Positions 8,606 through 18,157 are shown, numbered from the stretch's first letter. The stretch is DNA of 64,000 nucleotides from JALZKA01 sp963786495 (GCA_963786495.1 CAWAZL010000001.1:1-64000); one strand, 5' to 3'. Notes: a model not told the origin generated them from the letters alone. A program made the numbers and translations.

Positions 8606-10082
8606 ATGAAGAAGTCTGGGAGTTCGTCCGGGAGCACCCGGTGATCATCGCGATCGTGGTGCTCTTCGCCGCCTACCAGGTGTTCGGCGATGCGCTGCCG
8701 TCGATCAACCTCGAGCAGGCGCTCGAGGACATCTCGGATTCGCTTGGCAAGTGGACCTACGTGGTGGTCGGCGCTCTTGCGTTCCTGGAGACGGGGGCGT
8801 TTGTCGGGCTGGTCTTTCCCGGCGAAACGGCGGTCATGCTGGCCGGCGCGATCGCGGGGAACGGGACGACGTCGATCGTCGTCACGATCGCGATCGTCTG
8901 GTTCTCGGCGTGGGCGGGGGATACGGCGTCGTTCTTCCTCGGGCAGAAGCTGGGTAAGGGGTTCATCCTCAAGCATGGCCCGAAGGTCAGGATCACGCCG
9001 GAGCGCTTCGAGCAGGTGGAGGACTACTTCGGCCGCTACGGAGGCAGGACGATCCTCGTCGGGAGGTTCATCGGCCTGGTGCGGGCGCTCGCGCCGTTCA
9101 TCGCGGGGAGTTCGGGCATGACCTATCGCTCGTTCGCTCCCTACAGCGTGCTGGGCACGGGCTTGTGGGCGGCGGCGTTCTCCCTCCTGGGCTACTTGCT
9201 CGCCGAACAACATCGAGAAGGCGGAAACCTGGCGAGCAAGGGAATCTTTATCTTTGGCGGCACGATCGCGATTCTCGTCGGCGGCTACCTGGCGATCCGC
9301 TATATGCGGGAATCGGAGAATCGCCCGAAGCTGGCGCGGCGGCTGGAGGAGACGCGGCCTGGAGCCGGCGTTCGTGGAGTTCGGCCGGCGGATCGAGCCG
9401 CAGGCGCGTTTTTCCTGGCATCGGATGACGCCGGGCAAGCTGGGCCTCGAGTTCACGACGATCATGGCCTTCGTTGCGGTGTCGCTCTTCATCGTGATCG
9501 GCTACGGGTCAGTCGTCGCCGCCGACCCCGGCGCGACGCCCGGCGATACTACGGCGTTCGAGATCGCGGACGGGCTTCGCTCAGGCTGGCTCGACGACGT
9601 TGCTGAGGCGGTGACGGATCTGGGGTCGGGCTACATCACGCTGTTGGTGGCGCTGGTCGTGGCGATTGTCCTCGGGGCGAAGAGGATGTGGCCTGAGCTG
9701 ATCGTGACGGTGATTGCGGTGGCGGCCGCTCACCTTGCCGTTCCGCTCTTCAAGGAGATCGTGGAGCGCCCGCGGCCTCCGGATCCGGCGGCAACGTCGG
9801 CGGCTATTCGTGGCCGAGCGGCCATGCCGCGTACGGGACGATCTATGCCTGGATCGCTTTCCTCATGGCGGTGCGGGGAAACATCACCCGGGTGTCGGGG
9901 ACGGTGCTGGTCGTGATCGGGCTTGCGGTCTCCGCCGCGGTGGGTCTCTCGCGCGTTTATCTGCGCGTGCATTTCCTCTCGGACGTGAACTCGGGAGCGG
10001 CGCTGGCGGTTGCCGCGTTCGCGATTTGCTCCGCGGTCGCCTAGTTGTCGTGCACTTCCGCGACAATGAGGCGGAGACGTGA
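8606..10082 (+). pseudogene. DedA / PAP2 fusion, right copy, frameshifted
   Basis: Same architecture as 5556-7034, diverged by roughly a tenth of its bases. Frame breaks occur right after the ATG (AAGAAG followed by one base fewer), near 9207-9230 (one insertion then one deletion), near 9365, near 9790 in the PAP2 metal-site region, and near 10040, where a stop appears before the end. KEIVERPRP and the DedA motifs remain visible. Differences between the copies also include conservative amino-acid changes, so this is a diverged homologue as well as a damaged one. Confidence 0.8.
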
Positions 10083-10321
10083 GCGTTCTTGGCTGAGCTG
10101 AGCGCGGTCCACTATCTGTTTGGCGGAGCGGGCCTTTTGAGCGTGCTCGCTTTCGGCGCGCTGATCCTGGCGCCGACGATGGGCTCGTTCGGGCGCGGCT
10201 GGGAGAAGGCCGCCGCCGCCGTGCTCTCGCTTTTCGTCCTCATCGCACTTCTCGCGCTCGGGTTCGGGCTCGGCGTCGTGATCGTCTACTACTGGGACGA
10301 CATCTCGGCTATTCTGAGCGT
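10079..10321 (+). pseudogene. Small two-helix membrane protein, right copy, disrupted
   Basis: Counterpart of 5317-5559. The GTG at 10079 overlaps the DedA-PAP2 stop as in the other arm, but an extra C at about 10087 shifts the frame. The conserved body (AELSAVHYLFGGAGLLSVLA to YYWDDISAIL) is readable only from an internal TTG at 10089, and the normal stop is lost so the frame runs into the PucR gene. Confidence 0.65.
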
Positions 10322-10355
10322 TGAGGCATGCCGCCTGCGCTGCCAGAATCAGGGG

Positions 10356-11599
10356 GTGACGGCGACGTCGAAGAAAGGCCGACGGCTGCAAGGGCGGCCG
10401 ATCCGGCGATGCTCGAAGCGCTTTCCGAGGCGATCGAGTCGGGCGCTGGGCTGCCCGCTGTCGCGCGGGCCGCGGCGAAGGTGCTGGGCACGAGCGTCGC
10501 TGTGATCGACCGCTCGAGCGTCGTGCTCGCGGTCGCGGCAGCGTCCTCGTCCGAGGAGGGGAAGCTGCTCGGGAACGGCGACGGGGTGGACTCGGTCGAG
10601 CTGCGCGTTGCCGACACCGTCGTGGGGGAGCTGCGTTTCAGGACGAAGGGAGGCGCCACTTCGGATGCGCCGCTGGCGCGGATGGTCTCGGCGCTGCTGG
10701 CGCTCGAGGTGGAGCGCTCCCGCTCGGGCGACTGGGCGTCCGACGAGGCGGCAGGCGAGTTCGTGAACGCCGTGCTCGAGCGCCGGGTGACGGATCGTGG
10801 CGACATCGTCGCCCGCGCCGCGGAGGTGGGGGCGGATCTCGAGGGTGGGGCGGGCGTGATCGTGGCGAGGGCGCATCCCCACGTCGCGCAGGACGGCGAC
10901 TGGCGCGCGCGGGTCCTGACCGTCTCGCTCCGGGTGTTGCGCACGCAGGCGAAGGGCTCGGTAGCGGTTGTAGGGGACGGCGATGCGGCCGAGGTGAGCG
11001 CGCTCGTCCCCGCCGGCGACGCCGAGGTGCTTGGCCGTGCCGCCAAGGCGCTCTCGGGCGAGCTTCGCCATTCGCTCCAGGGCTTCCGGGTGACGGTCGC
11101 GCACTCGCGGCTCGCGCAGGATCCGGTCGATCTCTATCGCGCGGGCAAGGAAGCGGTGCTGGCCGCGAACGTCGCCGAGGCCGAGGGCGGCGAGCTGCTC
11201 GCTTTCGAAGACACGGGCTCCTACCGCCTGCTGCTGCCCGCGATGAGCGAGGACCCGTCCGAGCTCGAGCGCTTCTACGAGGAGACTGTCGCGCCGCTTT
11301 CCGCTTACGACGAGCAGTACGAGACCGATCTGGTCAAAACGGTGGAGGCCTACCTCGACAACGACGGCAACGTGACGCCGACCGCCGAGACGATGTTCAC
11401 CCACCGCCACACGATCCGCTACCGCCTAGAGCGCGTGCGCGACCTGTGCGGCCACGACATCTCGTCCACCGAGGGCCGGGAGAAGCTGGGGTTGGGCCTC
11501 AAGGCGATGCGCGTCCTGGGCATTGCGCCACCGAGGGGCCCGGCGATGGAAGCGGGGGCGAGGGGCGGCAAGGTGCGGAAGCCGAAGGCCGCGGAGTAG
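10356..11599 (+). CDS. PucR/CdaR-type regulator, right copy
   Basis: Nearly the same protein as 4044-5288 (a few conservative substitutions), with the PucR helix-turn-helix at the C-terminus (MFTHRHTIRYRLERVRDLCG). The GTG at 10356 corresponds to the start in the other arm, but one base is missing about 20 bases downstream, so the long open frame instead begins at ATG 10328 with an unrelated 17-residue leader. Apart from that the ~400-residue body is uninterrupted. It is the least damaged gene of the right inner arm. Confidence 0.75.
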
Positions 11600-11613
11600 C
11601 TCGAACCGGACAG

Positions 11614-11686
11614 CTCCGGGGGAAGGACTCGAACCCTCTCTTCAACCACCAAAAAGTCGCGTGCTAGCCAATTACACCACCCCGGA
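11614..11686 (-). tRNA. tRNA-Gln (UUG), right copy
   Basis: Acceptor TCCGGGG/CCCCGGA, anticodon stem CGACT/GGTTG (Watson-Crick and G-U pairs), loop TTTTGGT with anticodon TTG, T-arm GAGGG-TTCGAGT-CCTTC. Compared with 3954-4027 the first anticodon-stem pair has changed from T-A to C-G on both sides, a compensated change. It is transcribed opposite to glmU. Confidence 0.9.
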
Positions 11687-11712
11687 TCGGCTGGTTCGCC
11701 GAGTCTAGAACT

Positions 11713-11919
11713 CTGCCGAAACTTCTCTTCGGCGTCGCCATCCTCCTCGGCTTCGAGATCGGCGGCGAGGCGGAGCCCGCGGCCCACATCCAGGACCCGC
11801 GCATCCTTTTGCTTCTCGTCACGACGATCCCGGCGCTCCCGCTCCACTGGCTGGGCTGGAAGCTCAGAGCCCGTCACGACGCCAAGCTGAGCACGGCTGG
11901 ACCCGACCAGCCGGCCTGA
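11713..11919 (+). CDS. Possible small membrane protein (right copy)
   Basis: About 68 codons ending in TGA at 11917-11919, with hydrophobic segments LLFGVAILLGFEIGG and LLLLVTTIPALPLHWLGW and the tail SAGPDQPA-like. Conserved with 3720-3926. No ATG, GTG or TTG start is in frame; a CTG at 11713 is the only obvious candidate. Possible cotranscription with glmU downstream. Function unknown. Confidence 0.35.
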   Translation: MPKLLFGVAILLGFEIGGEAEPAAHIQDPRILLLLVTTIPALPLHWLGWKLRARHDAKLSTAGPDQPA

Positions 11920-11960
11920 AATTCCCGACCCACGAAGCCCCCCGCCTCTACGATGGGCGC

Positions 11961-13367
11961 GTGGCCGGCTCCTCAGAAGCGCCAACGGTCCTGATCATGG
12001 CCGCGGGCGAGGGAACGCGCATGCGTTCCTCCACACCCAAGGTCCTCCACGCAGTCGCGGGGAGGCCGATGGTCGCCTGGCCCGTTCTCGCCGCGCGCGA
12101 GGCGGGTGCCGGACGCGTGCTCGTGATCGTCGGCCCGAAGCACGACCTGAGCGCCGGCCTTGCCCGACGGCACCGAGACCATCGTCCAGCCCGAAGCGAA
12201 CGGCACGGGCGGCGCGATGATCGCGGCGCTCGAAGCGATCGAGTCCTCGGACGAAGTCGTCGTCCTCTCGGGCGACCACCCGCTCCTGGGCGCCGAGACC
12301 ATCTCAGCGCTACTCGACACGCACCGCTCCGAGGACGCGAGGGCGACCGTCATGACCGTCGAGCTCTCGGAGCCCGGCCAGTACGGGCGCATCGTCCGCG
12401 ACGCGGACGGCGGCGTCGAGCGCATCGTCGAGACGAAGCACCCCGAGAGCGTCCCGCAGGAGATCCTCGACACGAAGGAGATCAACACCGGCACCTATCT
12501 CTTCCACGGGCCTACCTTTGCCGCCGCCCTCGGCGCAGATCTCGAACGACAACGAGGCCGGCGAGTACTACCTGGGCGACGTCCTCCCGCTCATGCGCGC
12601 CGACGGTCGCAGCGATCGCCGCCCACGTCGCCACGGACCCCAACGTGAACCTGGGCGTCAACACCCGCGCCGACCTCGCCCTCGTCGAAGCCGAAGCCCG
12701 CCGCCGCATCAACGAAGCGCACATGCTCGCGCGGCGTGACCATCACCGATCCCGCCTCGACCTGGATCGACGTGGGAGTCGAGATCGGCCAGGACACGAC
12801 GATCGAGCCCGGCACCGCCCTTCGCGGCGAGACCACAATCGGCGAGCGGCGCGACCATCGGCCCGCACACCACGGTCCTCGTCTCCGACGGTCGGCGAAG
12901 ACATCACCGTCCTTCGCTCTCACCTCGACGGCGCATCCGTAGGCGACAACTGCAGCGTCGGCCCCTTCACCTACCTCCGCCCCGGCGCGAACCTCGCCGA
13001 CGGCTCGAAGGCCGGCACTTTCGTCGAGATCAAGAACTCCGAGATCGGCCCCGGGGCGAAGGTCCCGCACCTCGCGTACATCGGCGACACGGACGTCGGC
13101 GCGGGCGCCAACATCGGCGCCGGCTCGATCACCGCGAACTACGACGGGAAGGACAAGCACCGCACGAAGATCGGGGAAGGTGCGCGAATCGCCGTCAACA
13201 ACTCGCTCGTCGCGCCGGTGGAAGTGGGCGATGGCGCTTACACTGGCGCCGGCGCCGTGATCCGCTCAGACGTGCCGCCCGGCGCGCTGGGAGTGACCGA
13301 CGCCGGTCAGCGCAACATCGAGGACTACGCAGAGCGAAAGTCAAAAGACGCCGAGGGGGATAAGTGA
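11961..13367 (+). pseudogene. glmU: glmU, right copy, frameshifted in the first two thirds
   Basis: The GTG at 11961 and the first 65 residues match the left GlmU. Small insertions then break the frame near 12156, 12537, 12605, 12730 and 12850-12890. The acetyltransferase half from about 12945 (VGDNCSVGPFTYLRPGA onward) is in frame and nearly identical in base sequence to the left copy. Since glmU is essential, either the left copy is the functional one or these indels are sequencing errors; their number and single-base nature favour the latter. Confidence 0.8.
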
Positions 13368-14458
13368 GCACCACCGAGACCAGAGCGATCCCGTCCGATG
13401 CGAGCGCTGAGATTCAAGACTCGATCATGACCATCGCCGACGAGATGCCGAGCCCGCTGAGCTCGATCCCGCACGACTACACGAAGCGCCTCATGGTCTT
13501 CGGCGGTCGCGCGTCGCGCGAGCAGGCGGCGCGCATCGCCACCAAGCTCGACGTCGACCTCGGCCAGGTCACCCTGAAGACTTTCGCCGACGGCGAGGTC
13601 TACTGCCGCTACGAGGAGTCGATTCGCGGCGCCGACATTTTCATCGTCCAGTCCACGGCCAAGAACGTCGCCGAGGGCATGACGCCCAACGACTCCTTCA
13701 TGGAGCTCCTGACGATGATCGATGCCGCCAAGGGCGCCTCCGCTCACCGCATCATCGCCGTCATGCCGTGGTACGGCTACTCGCGCCAGGACAAGAAGTC
13801 TGCGCCGCGTGAGCCCATCACTGCCCGAGTCGTCGCTCAGTGCCTCGAGGCAGTCGGCGTAGACCGCGTCCTCACCATGGACCTCCACTCGGGCCAGGTG
13901 CAGGGCTTCTTCTCCAAGCCCGTCGACCACATGACCGCGCAACCCATGCTCACCCAGTACTTCATCGATCAGGCCATCAAGGACGACCTGGTGATCGTCT
14001 CGCCCGATGCCGGCCGAGTGAAGGTCGCCCGCAACTTCGCCCGCAAGGTCGGCGTCCACTGGGCCGTCATGGAGAAGGAGCGTCCCGCGCACAACACCGC
14101 CGACATCGGCTACGTCGTCGGTGACGTCCAGGGCAAGACAGCCGTCCTCGTCGACGACATGATCGACACCGCCGGCACCCTCTGCGCCGCCGCCAAGACC
14201 GTTCTCGAGGAAGGTGCCGCGAAGGTCATCGCGTGCGCCACCCACGGCGTCTTTTCCGGCCCGGCATACGAACGCCTCGCCTATGAGAATTCAGGCATCG
14301 AGCGCATCGTCGTCACCGACACCGTGCCGCTGGCGCCCGGCGCGCCGGAGAACATCACCGTCCTTCATGCCTCGCAGATCCTCGCCGACTCGATCCGCCG
14401 CATCTTCGCCGACGACTCCGTCTCGGAGATCTTCGCCGGCGAGAACCAGCTCTTCTAG
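13364..14458 (+). CDS. prs: Ribose-phosphate pyrophosphokinase (native-orientation copy)
   Basis: A 364-residue PRPP synthase, identical in protein sequence to 1187-2281. PRPP feeds purine, pyrimidine, histidine, tryptophan and NAD synthesis. Motifs: VDRVLTMDLHSGQVQGFF, VIVSPDAGRVKVARNFA and the PRPP loop VLVDDMIDTAGT. The GTG overlaps the glmU stop by four bases. This copy sits in the expected place upstream of rplY and pth. The N-terminal ~40 residues before the conserved core are an extension; an internal ATG (MTIADEM or MPSPLSS) is an alternative start. Confidence 0.94.
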   Translation: MSTTETRAIPSDASAEIQDSIMTIADEMPSPLSSIPHDYTKRLMVFGGRASREQAARIATKLDVDLGQVTLKTFADGEVYCRYEESIRGADIFIVQSTAKNVAEGMTPNDSFMELLTMIDAAKGASAHRIIAVMPWYGYSRQDKKSAPREPITARVVAQCLEAVGVDRVLTMDLHSGQVQGFFSKPVDHMTAQPMLTQYFIDQAIKDDLVIVSPDAGRVKVARNFARKVGVHWAVMEKERPAHNTADIGYVVGDVQGKTAVLVDDMIDTAGTLCAAAKTVLEEGAAKVIACATHGVFSGPAYERLAYENSGIERIVVTDTVPLAPGAPENITVLHASQILADSIRRIFADDSVSEIFAGENQLF

Positions 14459-14464
14459 CCGAGC

Positions 14465-14484
14465 CGCGCGCACCATGGCGCGCG
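14465..14484 (+). terminator. Possible hairpin after prs
   Basis: Seven perfect base pairs (CGCGCGC at 14465-14471 with GCGCGCG at 14478-14484) around the loop ACCATG, seven bases after the prs stop. No U-run follows. The mirror copy lies at about 1161-1180 in the left arm. Confidence 0.35.
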
Positions 14485-14586
14485 TGCCTTGACTTCCAAG
14501 CCACGCGCGAATAGGGTCAATTGGCTCAAGAGCAACCCCTTGACGCGACGCGCCATGCCGGGTTTGCCACGGGAGGGAGGCGGTCA

Positions 14587-15363
14587 ATGACTAAGTCAAC
14601 ACGGAGGTTCGGCTACTCCGATGTCATGTCGACATTGGCGGTGTTCCTGGCGCTGGCCGGCGGATCGGTCGCGATCGCATCAGTCCCCGACGACTCGGTC
14701 ACGTCGAGCAAGATCGTCGACGAGAGCCTCAAGTCCCGCGATCTCAAGGATGGGGCGGCAGTAGAGAGCAGCGACATCGTCGACCAAGAGATCACCTCGG
14801 TCGATATCGCCACCAACGGCGTCGCCGAGCCCGACATCGGCACCCAGGCGGTGGGGACATCAGAGATCGCAACCGGCGGAGTTGAGACGGGCGACATCGC
14901 CACGGATGCGGTCGGCTCAGGCGACATTGCGGCCAACGCTGTCGGATCCTCCGAGATCGGAACCGGCGTGGTGGGAAGCAGCGAGATTGGCCTCGACCAG
15001 GTCGGCAGCTCGGAGCTCGCGCCTGCGTCCGTCGGCGGCCCCGAGATCCTGGATGATTCGGTTGACTCCTCGGCCCTGGCGGAGGTCTCACGAGATGCAG
15101 GGGTCGGAGTCACCTTTGAGGACGACGACGCGGCTCAGAATGGCGATCCGGTCATCGCAGCTGCCACGGTGACCTGTTCCCGCGGCGGGAGTGAGCTGAT
15201 CTCGGGATCAGGCAAGTGGACCGACAGCAGCGCAGACGATGACAACGCGCTCTACATCCAGGAGATCAGGCTAAACATGGAATCGGAGACGGTGACCGTT
15301 ATCGGCGCCAACGATGCCGGTCATTTCGCCACGCTTCAGGCTGAGGCAATCTGCATCGCGTAG
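14587..15363 (+). CDS. Secreted decapeptide-repeat protein
   Basis: A 258-residue protein. Start ATG 14587 follows GGGAGG at good spacing. Residues ~14-32 are hydrophobic (STLAVFLALAGGSVAIASV), a signal peptide or anchor. Residues ~37-165 consist of about twelve ten-residue units of pattern V-x-x-S-[DE]-[IL]-[AG]-x-x-[AG], a periodicity expected of a beta-solenoid or fibre. The C-terminal ~85 residues form a separate domain with two cysteines (VTCSRGG and AICIA). No enzymatic motif. A surface or structural role is inferred. A slightly damaged duplicate lies at 297-1058. Confidence 0.8.
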   Translation: MTKSTRRFGYSDVMSTLAVFLALAGGSVAIASVPDDSVTSSKIVDESLKSRDLKDGAAVESSDIVDQEITSVDIATNGVAEPDIGTQAVGTSEIATGGVETGDIATDAVGSGDIAANAVGSSEIGTGVVGSSEIGLDQVGSSELAPASVGGPEILDDSVDSSALAEVSRDAGVGVTFEDDDAAQNGDPVIAAATVTCSRGGSELISGSGKWTDSSADDDNALYIQEIRLNMESETVTVIGANDAGHFATLQAEAICIA

Positions 15364-15397
15364 CGCAGAGCGACCCGCCCCCTCGCGAGCCAGACGG

Positions 15398-15865
15398 CTA
15401 GCCGAAGTCCGAGATCAGCCAGCCGCCGTCCTCCTCGTCTTCCTCGAGGAGGATCGTCCGGAACGTCGCCAGCTCGCCCTCGGTCTTCAGCGAAGCTTCC
15501 GATCGAGCGCGGTTGCCGGAGATGCTGACGCTGCGAACGCGCACCGTCACCTCGGCGAACGAGTCCTTGATCACGCTTTCCATGATCTCGGGACACCGCA
15601 GCCGCTCTTCAGTCTCAAGCGCGCTGGCTGCGGCCCGGCGCATGACGTCCTGCGCCGTCTTCGTCAATGAGTCGCACGCGGCTTCGAAGTCGCCATCGGC
15701 CGCCGAGTCGAAGAAATCCAAGACGACCGCTTCGACCTTCTCCGACTCGGTCGGCGGGTCCTCGAAGAACGCCGTGTCAGTGATCGCCAGGACGACGAGG
15801 ACGATCCCCACGACCAGGATCACGGCGGCAATCCGGCGCCTCGCAACTTCCGAGAAGAACCCCAT
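15398..15865 (-). CDS. Membrane-anchored NTF2-like protein
   Basis: 155 residues if ATG 15865 (MGFFSEVARRRI) is used; the frame continues upstream but without support. A basic N-terminus precedes one hydrophobic helix (IAAVILVVGIVLVVLAI, about 11-28). The exported part has VLDFFDSAADGDFEAACDSLT, the pattern of NTF2/DUF4878-like domains, and ends WLISDFG. Divergently oriented to the GDPD gene with 25 bases between the starts, so the promoters must overlap. Role unknown. Confidence 0.65.
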   Translation of the reverse strand: MGFFSEVARRRIAAVILVVGIVLVVLAITDTAFFEDPPTESEKVEAVVLDFFDSAADGDFEAACDSLTKTAQDVMRRAAASALETEERLRCPEIMESVIKDSFAEVTVRVRSVSISGNRARSEASLKTEGELATFRTILLEEDEEDGGWLISDFG

Positions 15866-15890
15866 TGCCTCCAACCTATATTCACCGCGC

Positions 15891-16646
15891 ATGCTGCGCG
15901 TCGGACACAAGGGGGCGGACGGGATCGTTCCCGGCAACTCGATTGCGAGCTTTTACGCCGCGGCCGAGGCCGGCGTCGATGCGATTGAATTCGACGTCCT
16001 GCGCCCGCCGGAGGACTTCGCCGACGGCTCCGACTGGCGCACCGCACCGGCGGGCCCGGCTGACGGCGGCGGGCCCATCCTCGTCGCGCACGACTGGGCC
16101 GCCGCCCGCCGCACCAAGGAACCGCTGACCCTCGACCAGGCGCTCGACGCCTTCCTAAAGCCGCCGCTAGACAACCTGAAGATCGACCTCGACATCAAGA
16201 TCAAGGGGCGCGAGGACGAGATCGCCGAAGCGGTCCGCTCCCGCGGCCTCACCGAACGCACGATGACATCGGGCACCGAGATCCCGACTATTCGCCTGCT
16301 GGGCGATGTCGCGCCCGAGCTCAGCCGAGGCTGGACCATTCCGCGGGTCACCCGCGACTGGACGAAAAGCCGGGTCCTGCGGCCACTCGTCCTGGGCGGC
16401 ATGGCAACGCTCCGCGCGCGCCTGCCCCGGCGGGTGCGACAAGAAGCGCCGCTTCTGGGCGTCGAGGCCATCTGGGTCCATCACGCTCTGGCGACCCCCG
16501 CGCTCGCCGAGGCCGCGCACGACTCAAACTGCATCCTGGTCGCCTGGACGGTGGACGACGCCGCGCGGATGAACCAGCTCGCAGCCATGGGCGTCGACGG
16601 CATCTGCACGAACGATCCGCGCCTCTTTTCACAACTCGCGGAATAA
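15891..16646 (+). CDS. Glycerophosphodiester phosphodiesterase
   Basis: A 251-residue TIM-barrel enzyme that hydrolyses glycerophosphodiesters to glycerol 3-phosphate and an alcohol. Signatures: GHKGADGIVPGNSIASF (HKG in place of the usual HRG, with the family Asn), DAIEFDV (metal-binding Glu and Asp) and LVAHDW (His). The C-terminal VAWTVDDAARMNQLAAMGVDGICTNDP is the typical last barrel strand. No signal peptide, so cytosolic. Start ATG 15891; the following gene begins eight bases after the stop. Confidence 0.85.
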   Translation: MLRVGHKGADGIVPGNSIASFYAAAEAGVDAIEFDVLRPPEDFADGSDWRTAPAGPADGGGPILVAHDWAAARRTKEPLTLDQALDAFLKPPLDNLKIDLDIKIKGREDEIAEAVRSRGLTERTMTSGTEIPTIRLLGDVAPELSRGWTIPRVTRDWTKSRVLRPLVLGGMATLRARLPRRVRQEAPLLGVEAIWVHHALATPALAEAAHDSNCILVAWTVDDAARMNQLAAMGVDGICTNDPRLFSQLAE

Positions 16647-16653
16647 TGGAGTC

Positions 16654-18126
16654 ATGGACGAGGCACTGATCGCAGTCCGCCTGATCCTGGCGGGCGTATT
16701 CGTGGTCGCGGGGGTGGCGAAGCTCGCAGACCTCTCGGGCTCGCGCGCTGCGGTCGCCGGCTTCGGCGTTCCCGAGCGCCTCGCGGCGCCGATCGGCACC
16801 CTCCTGCCTTTCGCCGAGATCACCGCCGCCGTCCTCCTCCTTGGCGAGGGCACGGCGAGGGCCGGCGCCCTGCTGGCACTAGTCCTCCTCGCGGGGTTCT
16901 GCATCGGGATCGCACGCTCGATGGCTCGCGGAGAGGCGCCCGACTGTCACTGCTTCGGTCAGATCCACTCCGAGCCGGTCGGCCCGCGCGTCCTGGTCCG
17001 AAACCTCGCGCTCGCGGGACTCGCCGCCTTCGCGCTCTTCGCGGGCGCCGACGGCGGCCCACACCTCCTGCCGTCGTTCGAAGGCAGCGCGGGCGCGCTC
17101 ATCGTCGCCGGTCTCGCCACGGCGGTCCTGCTCACGCTCGGGACCATGGCCTACCTCCAGCTGCTCAGGAACCACGGCCGCCTTCTCCTCCGCGTCGAGT
17201 CCCTCGAAGGCGCGCTCAGGGCGCGCGGCATAGCGATTCCCCAAGCAGAGGCGTCGGCGCCCGGCCTTCCAGTCGGCGCCCCCGCGCCGGCGTTCAATCT
17301 CGCGCGCCTCGCCGGCGAGCAAACGAGCCTTCAGGACCTGCTCGCGCGCGGCAAGCGCGTCCTCCTGGTCTTCACCGATCCGAACTGCGTCCCATGCCGC
17401 AAGCTCGCACCCCGCCTCGCCGAATGGCACACCGAGGCCGGCGACCCCATCACGCTCGTTCCGATCTCGCGTGGCGCCGAAGAGCCCACGCGCGCCGAGC
17501 TGGGCGACTCGCCCCTTGCGCAGCACATCCTCCTCGAGGAGGGCATGGAGGTTTCACAGAAGTACAAGGCCACCGCCACCCCCAGCGCCGTTCTCGTCGA
17601 CGCTCAAGGCCGCGTTGCATCGCCTGTTGCCGCGGGCGATCAGGCGATCCTCCAGCTTGCGCGCAACTCCGTCGCGCCCGCGCTTCCCGTCGTCCAGTCC
17701 GGTCCGCCACCTGGCCCAAAGGCGGGCGATGCCATCCCGCTCGAATCCCAGGTCGAAAGCCTCGACGGCGAGCCGATGTCCCTAGCCGACGCGCTCGGCC
17801 GGCGCGAGCGGATGCTCCTCTTCTGGGACCCCAACTGCGGCTTCTGCAAGCGCATGCTTCCCGACCTCCTTGAGTGGGAGGCACACAATCCCTCCTTGAT
17901 CGACGACCTCCTGGTCCTCTCGAAGGGCGACGCGGATGCGAATGAGGAGCAAGGGATCACCGCTCAGATCGCGCTCGACCCCGGCACGTCGATCGGGCGC
18001 GAGCTGAAGTTCCGCGGCACCCCGTCGGCGCTTCGCGTCGACGCGGACGGCGTCGTCACATCCGACTACGCCATCGGCGCCGACGCTGTGATGGGGCTCG
18101 CTCGCGCCTTGTCAGCATCTACTTGA
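16654..18126 (+). CDS. MauE-like membrane domain fused to two thioredoxin-like domains
   Basis: 490 residues. The first ~165 residues hold four hydrophobic segments of the MauE/DoxX type, starting VRLILAGVFVVAGVAKLADL and containing CHCFG, as in methylamine-utilisation MauE. A TlpA/redoxin domain follows (about 205-345) with the redox motif NCVPC, then a second (about 365-490) with NCGFC, each preceded by a GAPAPAFNL-like or GDAIPLESQ strand. The likely role is thiol-disulfide exchange outside the membrane. A double TlpA domain on a MauE anchor is unusual. Eight bases separate it from the GDPD gene. Confidence 0.8.
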   Translation: MDEALIAVRLILAGVFVVAGVAKLADLSGSRAAVAGFGVPERLAAPIGTLLPFAEITAAVLLLGEGTARAGALLALVLLAGFCIGIARSMARGEAPDCHCFGQIHSEPVGPRVLVRNLALAGLAAFALFAGADGGPHLLPSFEGSAGALIVAGLATAVLLTLGTMAYLQLLRNHGRLLLRVESLEGALRARGIAIPQAEASAPGLPVGAPAPAFNLARLAGEQTSLQDLLARGKRVLLVFTDPNCVPCRKLAPRLAEWHTEAGDPITLVPISRGAEEPTRAELGDSPLAQHILLEEGMEVSQKYKATATPSAVLVDAQGRVASPVAAGDQAILQLARNSVAPALPVVQSGPPPGPKAGDAIPLESQVESLDGEPMSLADALGRRERMLLFWDPNCGFCKRMLPDLLEWEAHNPSLIDDLLVLSKGDADANEEQGITAQIALDPGTSIGRELKFRGTPSALRVDADGVVTSDYAIGADAVMGLARALSAST

Positions 18127-18157
18127 CGCGCGGTGCGCCGTGTGAGAGGGTCGGCGC

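Larger units (their letters stand above)
7835..15635 (+). repeat. Right arm of giant inverted duplication
   Basis: This arm is collinear with the downstream rplY-pth-mfd-mazG-eno block, as expected for the native ispE-glmU-prs neighbourhood of actinobacteria. From 7835 to about 12945 it carries many single-base insertions and deletions relative to the left arm, breaking ispE, DedA-PAP2, the 80-residue protein, the start of the PucR gene and glmU. From 12945 to 15635 it is clean and nearly identical to the left arm. The duplication ends inside the gene at 15398-15865 only because the window (or contig) begins there. Confidence 0.93.

Noticed and set aside
14700..15080. Regular short repeats that might be a CRISPR or satellite array
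   Set aside because: The 30-base period is codon-based and drifts at third positions; it encodes decapeptides with no conserved repeat/spacer layout.
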